From assembly GCA_009845505.1 (NCBI GenBank), contig VXZL01000052.1:1-11248 (forward strand): 11,248 nucleotides of DNA. The letters are read 5' to 3'. Every line of letters begins with the position of its first letter. The first letter of the stretch is position 1. This document shows positions 6,282-11,248 of the stretch, in pieces. The position numbers and the translations under genes are program-made. This DNA is from Candidatus Poribacteria bacterium (GTDB lineage: Bacteria; Poribacteria; WGA-4E; WGA-3G). A model generated the notes under the pieces. That model saw only the letters and a list, made by a program, of their open reading frames with translations, was not told the origin of the DNA and made no database searches.

Positions 6282-6321
6282 AAAAAAAAGTAGGGCTGAG
6301 GCATTGGAACCTCGCCCTACT
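6282..6321 (-). terminator. Rho-independent terminator after the Rieske pair
   Basis: On the minus strand AGTAGGGC (6314-6321) pairs with GCCCTACT (6289-6296); GAGG/CCTC extends the stem to about 12 pairs with one bulged base and an 8-nt loop. It is followed at once by eight T residues (6289 down to 6282). The hairpin begins 7 nt after the stop codon at 6329, so its place and form are both right. Its 9-mer gccctacta also occurs in the palindromic repeat at 9932-9940, so this may be a repeat element used as a terminator. Confidence 0.75.
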
Positions 6322-6328
6322 ATATGTC

Positions 6329-8062
6329 CTATTCATAGAGTTCCGTCGCGGTTTCACCGCGCGCGAAACGGTGAGCCGTCTGAACAGCGGAATCATTTCC
6401 GGCGTTTCTGCGAATATCGGTTGCCCATCGCGCCAATCCAACTATCAGTTGATTTCTCCCAGGATGGGATCCACACGTTTTCCACTCCTCAGACACCATA
6501 TAAATTGAACTGAGCAGATGGTGACCGTTATCATCCTTAAGAATACTCAGTCCCATTTCAGCCATCAACCGCTCCGCAGAGCATCCAGCATTAAGATACT
6601 CACGGGTACGTCGTCCGATTTCCTGAATACGGACAGACTCAATCCCATCTAAAATCTCCGAGAGCACTACATCCTCATCAAGAACAACACGATTTGTAGA
6701 TGTTCTCGACGCTGTGATAGGTTGATAGCGAATGTTAAGCCATCGGTTCTCGAAAAACCGCCACGCTGCATGATAAAGTGCCTTCGCGGCGACTTTCGTT
6801 CCACCATACCGAAGCACCTTCCTCACAGTCGCTCCCAACTCCATCTCTTCTTGTAGGTCCCACCAACCTGGACTCATGTTCACCGGTGTCCGTGCCATTC
6901 TATCGCCTGCCATCATAACCATAGTTGTAGCAAGATCGTTAATCGGAACACCCGCGGCAAGCATTTCCGTTAGTGTATCAAAAACCTCGTCAAGATCACC
7001 ACTTACCAGCGCTGCCGAGAATTTATCTTCGTCATAATCAACAGATGTCTCCTGCGGAAGTTCATCGAAAAGCGGACTGATTTCTTCCAGTTTTTGGATC
7101 GCTTCACGATGAAGTTCACTCGGTCTGCCGCGTCCCTCACCCAGAATCTTTGCGCCGAGGTTGCAGACTAACTCCTCAGTCAACTCCCATCCAAACCGCT
7201 CCAATAACTCAGCCAAGTGTCCAAGATTAATGAGATTTCTGGAATGATTGATGAAGAAGGGTTGAACGGCACATTCAAACAGGAGTGGTACAATTTTTTC
7301 ATCCTGTCCGCCTAACCGTCGCGCCGTGATCAGACACTTTTCGATACCCTCCCACTCTTTATCAGCCGTGAACACCCGAATCCAGTCTTTTAGTTTCTGC
7401 CAATCAATCGGTGGGGGAAGAGGACGGCGATCGGATCTATCTCCCAATCTACCCGCTGCACCCTCTGCCGCCAACATCAACGGAATAAGTCGATCTTCGG
7501 GTTCGTACATACGGGCGACCTTTACGCCGTTCATCAGCATCGCCAACTTTCTGCCACCATTGAACGCATCCTGATCTGTAGAGACATGTCGCCCCATGTG
7601 TTTGACCATCAATTCCAAGGTCTCTTCTTCGGAAACACCTTTCGCTAACATAATCGCAATCGCTTTAGAAAGCGTCCAGTTGTCCGTCGTTAATAAGCCC
7701 TCCTTTAGGAGGAAAAAATGGGCATCGTCGCGTTTCTTACCGCCACTGGCGACATCCACATAGATATCACCATTCCGCACCTCAACAGGAAACGTGGCGA
7801 GGTCATCACAACCCCCCGTAAAGCATCCGCCACCCTCCATGTCGTAACTCCAGCCGTGCCAATCACACGATAAAACGCCTCTTCTGACGCGCCCTCTCAC
7901 CAACGGATACCCCATGTGTGGACATTGATTATCCGTCGCATAGATAGCACCCTCATGTTGAAACAGGGCAATGCTATGTCCTTCAACTCTAACCGCCCTC
8001 GGTTTTCCTTCCGCTACATCGCTGCGGGCAGCAACCTTGACGAAATTGGTATTCTCTAACAC
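6329..8062 (-). CDS. Rieske [2Fe-2S] protein with large uncharacterised C-terminal domain (copy 2)
   Basis: The protein has 577 residues. Residues 5-104 form a Rieske domain with C47-P-H49 and C66-D-W-H69, the CxH-x16-CxxH cluster ligands, all present. It is of the soluble ferredoxin or nitrite-reductase-small-subunit kind, as it reads Y-A-T-D-N-Q-C-P-H-M-G-Y-P-L. From about 115 to the end follows a helical region I do not recognise. It keeps in both paralogs H155-x3-H159, L-L-F-x-C-A-V, D-R-M-A-x-T-P-V-N and H-x-x-W-x-x-F-x-N-R-W-x-N-I. The usual Rieske oxygenase catalytic domain with its 2-His-1-carboxylate iron site is not apparent. The start is a GTG with GGAG 9 nt upstream, 15 nt after the stop of copy 1, so the two are co-transcribed. 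A role in electron transfer to an unknown redox partner or substrate is inferred. Confidence 0.82.
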   Translation of the reverse strand: MLENTNFVKVAARSDVAEGKPRAVRVEGHSIALFQHEGAIYATDNQCPHMGYPLVRGRVRRGVLSCDWHGWSYDMEGGGCFTGGCDDLATFPVEVRNGDIYVDVASGGKKRDDAHFFLLKEGLLTTDNWTLSKAIAIMLAKGVSEEETLELMVKHMGRHVSTDQDAFNGGRKLAMLMNGVKVARMYEPEDRLIPLMLAAEGAAGRLGDRSDRRPLPPPIDWQKLKDWIRVFTADKEWEGIEKCLITARRLGGQDEKIVPLLFECAVQPFFINHSRNLINLGHLAELLERFGWELTEELVCNLGAKILGEGRGRPSELHREAIQKLEEISPLFDELPQETSVDYDEDKFSAALVSGDLDEVFDTLTEMLAAGVPINDLATTMVMMAGDRMARTPVNMSPGWWDLQEEMELGATVRKVLRYGGTKVAAKALYHAAWRFFENRWLNIRYQPITASRTSTNRVVLDEDVVLSEILDGIESVRIQEIGRRTREYLNAGCSAERLMAEMGLSILKDDNGHHLLSSIYMVSEEWKTCGSHPGRNQLIVGLARWATDIRRNAGNDSAVQTAHRFARGETATELYE

Positions 8063-8077
8063 TGTCTTTCTCTCCTT

Positions 8078-9814
8078 TTATTCCTCAAAGACCTCAATTG
8101 TTGTTCTACCTTCAGCAAAACGCATCGCCGTTGTAGCCGCAGACCTATTATCTTTGTTTGTTCGGATATCCGTGACATAGCGCGCCAATCCGACCAAAAG
8201 TTGCGCCTGAGCGGGATGCCCTTCGGCGTACTGCCATTCCTCAAATACGGTGCGTAATGTCGGCAGTATCTGACTTCCAGTATCATCCCAAAGAACCGTA
8301 TGCCCAATCTCCGCAAGCAACCGTTCAGGACAATAACCGGCATTCAGATAACCGAGCACTTGCGGTCCGACTTTTTGGACATCGAGGGTCTGAATTGTAC
8401 GAATGATAGACTTGATACCCTCGGCTTGATCCGGGACATCCAGTTTTTCTGGACGCAGCGGTTGACTGAGCGGGCGTGAGGGAATGTTTATCCAGCGGTT
8501 CGCGAAGATTTGCCACACAACGTGAAAAACGCCTTTCGCTGCAATTTCGTTGCCACCCACGCGTTGCGCACTTCGCAGAGATGCTGCAAGGTTGAGTTCC
8601 GTTGTCAAGTTCTCCCAACCCGCATCCACGTTTACCGGTGTATGTGCCATCCGATCCGCCGCGAGAAGCACCAGCGTTGTAATAAGACCCTCCAACTTAA
8701 CACCATCAACCAAAACGGTTTGGACCGCTTCAAATGCTCGCTGGAGATTGACACTCGTCAATGCTTCAACAAAAGTAGCTTCGTCAAATTCAACAGTTCG
8801 CTCCAAGTCAGCATTTTCAACACTCGGAAGCATCTGACGCATAATTTGGATTGCATCCCGTCGGTAGCGTTCTGGCTCATCTGGACGATGTCCGACAAGT
8901 CTGGCACCGAGATAGAAAAACAACTCGGATGCGTGCTCCCACCCAAATTCATCAACCACTTCTGAGAGATAACTGACATAAAGCGGAATATGGGGCAGGT
9001 CGATAAAATGTGGTTCAACGGCACACGCAAACAATAAAGGACGCAACTTATCGGCATCCCCCTTATGATACGCTGTGAACAGACACCTCTCAATGCGTCC
9101 CGACTGCCCTTCATAAGAGAAGTTCCGAACCCACCGACTTATCTTTTCCCATGTGACAGGTTCTGGCAACGGAACAACTTCAAGTCGTTCGGATGCAGGG
9201 CCCGCAGCCGAGCAAGCCGCAGTCGTAACCGCAATCAGTCTATCTGCATCTGTGTATCTGCGTCCGACTTTGAGTCCGTTGACGAGCCGGGAAACGTCGC
9301 TACCGCCCTCTGCGTCGTGAGAACTCGCGATGTGTCGGCTGACGTGTGCTAAGATCGTTCCCATGACCTCTTCTTCCGGCACACCTCCCTTTAATAGAAG
9401 CGAAATCGCCTTGGACATCGTCCATCGGTCTTCACTTAAAAGTCCTTCTCGAAGCAACTGCTTGTGTTCTTCTGCACGCCGATAGATCATATCTCCCGGT
9501 TCTATCCAAATCTCGCTACCGCGGACATCAACCGGAAAAGTCCGTAAGTCGTCGCATTCAACATGGAAGCAACCCCCACCTTCCAAATCGAAACTGCGGC
9601 GGTGCCAATCACATGTAAGGATGCCGTTACGGACGGTGCCGCGCGTGAGTGGATACCCCATGTGCGGACACTGATTATCCGTTGCGTAAATCCGCCCTTC
9701 AACGTTGAAGAGCGCAATACTACGCCCTTCGCCCATCCGAATCGCCTTCGGTTGTCCCTCAGGAACCTCACTTAACTCAGCGACTTTCACCCAGTTTTCT
9801 GTTCGATGCTCCAT
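8078..9814 (-). CDS. Rieske [2Fe-2S] protein with large uncharacterised C-terminal domain (copy 1)
   Basis: The protein has 578 residues from the ATG at 9814 and is a full-length paralog of the gene at 6329-8062. The chosen start has GGAGG upstream and gives nearly the same length as the sister; an in-frame GTG at 9844 adds ten residues. Cluster ligands are C49, H51, C68 and H71. The segment just after the second ligand pair differs (H-R-R-S-F-D here, H-G-W-S-Y-D in copy 2), which could tune the cluster. The helical C-terminal part keeps H157-x3-H161 and the H-x-x-W-x-x-F-x-N-R-W-x-N-I block. The two proteins have diverged well beyond a recent duplication, so they probably form a heteromer or act on different substrates; this is inference. 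It is the first gene of the pair. Confidence 0.82.
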   Translation of the reverse strand: MEHRTENWVKVAELSEVPEGQPKAIRMGEGRSIALFNVEGRIYATDNQCPHMGYPLTRGTVRNGILTCDWHRRSFDLEGGGCFHVECDDLRTFPVDVRGSEIWIEPGDMIYRRAEEHKQLLREGLLSEDRWTMSKAISLLLKGGVPEEEVMGTILAHVSRHIASSHDAEGGSDVSRLVNGLKVGRRYTDADRLIAVTTAACSAAGPASERLEVVPLPEPVTWEKISRWVRNFSYEGQSGRIERCLFTAYHKGDADKLRPLLFACAVEPHFIDLPHIPLYVSYLSEVVDEFGWEHASELFFYLGARLVGHRPDEPERYRRDAIQIMRQMLPSVENADLERTVEFDEATFVEALTSVNLQRAFEAVQTVLVDGVKLEGLITTLVLLAADRMAHTPVNVDAGWENLTTELNLAASLRSAQRVGGNEIAAKGVFHVVWQIFANRWINIPSRPLSQPLRPEKLDVPDQAEGIKSIIRTIQTLDVQKVGPQVLGYLNAGYCPERLLAEIGHTVLWDDTGSQILPTLRTVFEEWQYAEGHPAQAQLLVGLARYVTDIRTNKDNRSAATTAMRFAEGRTTIEVFEE

Positions 9815-9835
9815 GATTTCATGTTCCTCCAAATT

Positions 9836-9860
9836 GTGTTCCACACTATTAGTTTGTCAA
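9836..9860 (-). promoter_or_regulatory. Possible promoter of the Rieske pair
   Basis: TTGACA (9855-9860) is followed after 16 nt by CACAAT, four of six matches to the -10 consensus. It shares the ten bases TTGACAAACT and a following AGTGTG with the promoter-like site of the enolase-superfamily gene. Transcription would begin very close to the GGAGG of the first Rieske gene, giving a very short leader; that is a reason for caution. Confidence 0.35.
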
Positions 9861-9872
9861 CCTTCAAATGAT

Positions 9873-9945
9873 GGGGAAACCCCGGTTCGTAGTAGTGCGA
9901 TTTATCGCACGTCAGAAACGGGCAATGAATTGCCCTACTACGAAC
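9873..9945. repeat. Cloverleaf-like palindromic intergenic repeat
   Basis: An outer inverted repeat, gttcgtagtag (9885-9895) and ctactacgaac (9935-9945), encloses two perfect small hairpins. These are gtgcgat-tt-atcgcac (9895-9910) and gggcaat-ga-attgccc (9920-9935). A further gggg-aaa-cccc hairpin adjoins at 9873-9883. The element fills most of the gap between the enolase-superfamily gene and the Rieske pair. Its shape is that of a REP- or MITE-like non-coding repeat, and it codes for nothing. No T-tract follows on the minus strand, so it is not a standard terminator, though it may end or protect transcripts. The word gccctacta is shared with the terminator at 6282-6321. Confidence 0.7.
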
Positions 9946-9988
9946 TACCTCTCAGTTTAGATGTGACAGAACACTATGATGGGAAATT

Positions 9989-11086
9989 CTAATAATCCGC
10001 GATGGAGCCATCCGCTAATCTATTATCGGGCCAAGTAAACCGCCTTCCCGCCTCTTGACCGACTTCAATCACTTTTGCCTCATCTACTTCAACACCTAAA
10101 CCGGGGCCTTCTGGCAGCGAAACGTAGCCTTCCTCATCCATCTCCCACGTTTTGTGGGCGACTCCGTCTGGAAGGACGTTTTCATAACCCTCGTGGATCA
10201 GGAAAAACGGCACTGCAGCAGATAGGTGAAAACTTGCGGTGAGACCGAGGTAGGACATCGTGCAGTGTGGTGCGATCGGGACGTGATGCGCCTCGGCGAG
10301 CGCAGCGACTTTTTTAACCTGTGTAATACCGCCGCCGTGTCCGACATCGGGTTGAAGGATATCAATCACCTGCGCCTCAAGGATTTCGCGGACCTCCCAT
10401 ATTGTGCGATCGCGCTCACCCGTCGCTAAGGGGACAGGGACTGACTCTCGGATCTTACGCATCACTTCAATGTTGCCCGGCACCCACGCCTCTTCTAAGA
10501 AAAGCAGGTCATCGGGTTGCAGATAACTGGCGAACTGTTTGACGATAGGGGGCGGTAGGCAGCTATGCGCGTCAAACATGACTGCACCGTCGGAACCGAC
10601 CTTCTCTCGTGCATCCCGCACGCGCTGCACCAAATCGGCGATTTCATCGGGGGTGCCAGCAAAAGGTTTGGAACCTCCCGGTCCCGTCTTGATCGCTTTC
10701 GGACTCGGATACTTCCAAATCTTATCTCGGCAGGGACCGCCGAGCAGGCGATACACCGGCACGCCCCACAACTTTCCAGCAATATCCCACAACGCCATAT
10801 CAATCGCGGAGATAGTATGCACCATCAAACCGCCACCTCGGATGTTTCGGTGTGCGCGGAAGAGGCGTTGCCAGTGATGCTCAATCCGCGTCGGGTTTTC
10901 TCCGATAATCAGTTCCGACAAGGAGCGTGCCAACGCACAAGTGACGGTTGTCTCCATGTTGTTAATCTCGCCCCAACCTGTAACCCCCATGTTCGTTTCA
11001 ATCTTGACGTATGCTTTCACACCCATTGGGAAAGCCTCAAGGTTTGTCACTCGAATCTGAGAACCTTTATCTTGATAGTCTGCCAT
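9989..11086 (-). CDS. Enolase-superfamily acid-sugar dehydratase, galactonate dehydratase-like
   Basis: The protein has 365 residues, with the N-terminal capping domain (about 10-125) and the (beta/alpha)7-beta barrel of the mandelate racemase/muconate lactonising group. Metal ligands are D172, E198 and E224; H174 of D-A-H and H274 of P-H-C, paired with D247, are the acid-base pair, and E299 follows. The steps 26, 26, 50 and 25 between D172, E198, E224, H274 and E299 equal those I recall for E. coli D-galactonate dehydratase (D183, E209, E235, H285, E310, with H185). Mannonate dehydratase has a longer last step. The reaction is expected to be loss of water from an aldonic or uronic acid to a 2-keto-3-deoxy acid, with Mg2+. 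No sugar kinase, aldolase or transporter is in the window. GGGAG 8 nt before the ATG supports the start. Confidence 0.88.
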   Translation of the reverse strand: MADYQDKGSQIRVTNLEAFPMGVKAYVKIETNMGVTGWGEINNMETTVTCALARSLSELIIGENPTRIEHHWQRLFRAHRNIRGGGLMVHTISAIDMALWDIAGKLWGVPVYRLLGGPCRDKIWKYPSPKAIKTGPGGSKPFAGTPDEIADLVQRVRDAREKVGSDGAVMFDAHSCLPPPIVKQFASYLQPDDLLFLEEAWVPGNIEVMRKIRESVPVPLATGERDRTIWEVREILEAQVIDILQPDVGHGGGITQVKKVAALAEAHHVPIAPHCTMSYLGLTASFHLSAAVPFFLIHEGYENVLPDGVAHKTWEMDEEGYVSLPEGPGLGVEVDEAKVIEVGQEAGRRFTWPDNRLADGSIADY

Positions 11087-11113
11087 ACAAGAACTCCCTT
11101 TCGTTTTTCCTTA

Positions 11114-11141
11114 TGTTTACACACTTCCGAAAGTTTGTCAA
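11114..11141 (-). promoter_or_regulatory. Promoter with spacer palindrome upstream of the enolase-superfamily gene
   Basis: A perfect -35 box TTGACA (11136-11141) is followed after 16 nt by a weak -10 candidate TAAACA (11114-11119) about 28 nt before the ATG. The spacer contains the near-palindrome ACTTTCGGAAGT (11123-11134; 10 of 12 bases symmetric), placed where a repressor would block RNA polymerase. CTTTCG/CGAAAG also flank the -10 region as an inverted repeat (11098-11103 with 11128-11133). Confidence 0.45.
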
Positions 11142-11248
11142 GATGCTGACTACTTCAGAATCAGGATTTATGGATTTACAGGATGATATTATTGTGAATA
11201 TAGTATTAACTTAACAGTATATTTTTGAGCAATTTACCCTTAAAAATG
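11142..11248. other. AT-rich right flank with degenerate direct-repeat motif
   Basis: No gene is seen. Near 11158-11184 the words aatcaggatttat and ggatttacaggat follow one another, a pattern resembling dispersed intergenic repeats found in several bacterial phyla. The remainder is very AT-rich and could hold further upstream regulatory sites of the enolase-superfamily gene. Confidence 0.3.

Noticed and set aside
6277..6441. N-terminal extension of the WD40 protein by 55 residues
   Set aside because: It would overlap the end of the Rieske gene and the terminator hairpin, and a clear signal peptide starts at the ATG at 6276.
8510..8965. Plus-strand 151-codon reading frame
   Set aside because: It is antisense to the Rieske copy 1 gene, is rich in scattered Cys and Arg typical of a shadow frame, and has no domain.
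9873..9945. tRNA or structured non-coding RNA gene suggested by the cloverleaf shape
   Set aside because: No acceptor stem ending, T-loop or anticodon arm features are present, and the two inner hairpins have 2-nt loops, which suits a palindromic DNA repeat better.
10565..11149. Plus-strand 194-codon reading frame
   Set aside because: It lies antisense to the conserved enolase-superfamily gene and its promoter and shows no recognisable domain.

Overview
The window looks like a piece of a large, roughly 48-50% GC bacterial genome of the Candidatus Poribacteria type or a close relative. This is inferred from content: a secreted LamG protein with the 'MWLFDQGKGD...DTSGNGNDG' opening and 'VLDEVAIFNTALSEDDL' close, a secreted WD40 protein, a stand-alone enolase-superfamily dehydratase, Rieske-domain paralogs, and palindromic intergenic repeats containing 'gccctacta'. 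No rRNA, tRNA, CRISPR array, transposase or phage gene was seen. All eleven convincing genes lie on the minus strand, so transcription runs from high to low coordinates.

Layout in transcription order. (1) 11086-9989: an enolase-superfamily acid-sugar dehydratase whose six active-site residues have exactly the spacing of D-galactonate dehydratase, behind a TTGACA promoter with a palindrome in its spacer. (2) 9945-9885: a cloverleaf-like palindromic repeat. (3) 9814-6329: two tandem paralogs, each an N-terminal Rieske [2Fe-2S] domain fused to about 460 residues of unrecognised helical sequence, closed by a hairpin-plus-T8 terminator. (4) 6276-4722: a secreted seven-repeat WD40 protein overlapping by 11 bases a free-standing DNA polymerase X-type helix-hairpin-helix protein. 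(5) 4632-2105: a tight three-gene operon of a DUF3419/BtaA-like SAM-dependent aminocarboxypropyltransferase, a haem-oxygenase-like diiron oxidase (HDO) with a full ligand set, and a GNAT-like acyltransferase. (6) 2092-167: two paralogous MORN-repeat plus zinc-ribbon proteins flanking a secreted LamG protein. Each MORN gene follows a related 5' leader with a long-range stem that keeps its pairing through compensating changes.

The best candidate for an undescribed system is the DUF3419-HDO-GNAT operon. Family knowledge suggests that SAM would supply a 3-amino-3-carboxypropyl group, the diiron enzyme would oxidise or cleave the product, and the GNAT-like protein would acylate an amine. No product is known to me for this trio. 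The second candidate is the paired MORN leaders: AGGAGG lies 70-72 nt from the start codon with a covarying hairpin between, so RNA folding may bring it nearer to the start. Several starts were moved to sites with better ribosome binding sites (GNAT-like, DUF3419, HhH, first Rieske gene) or a signal peptide (WD40).
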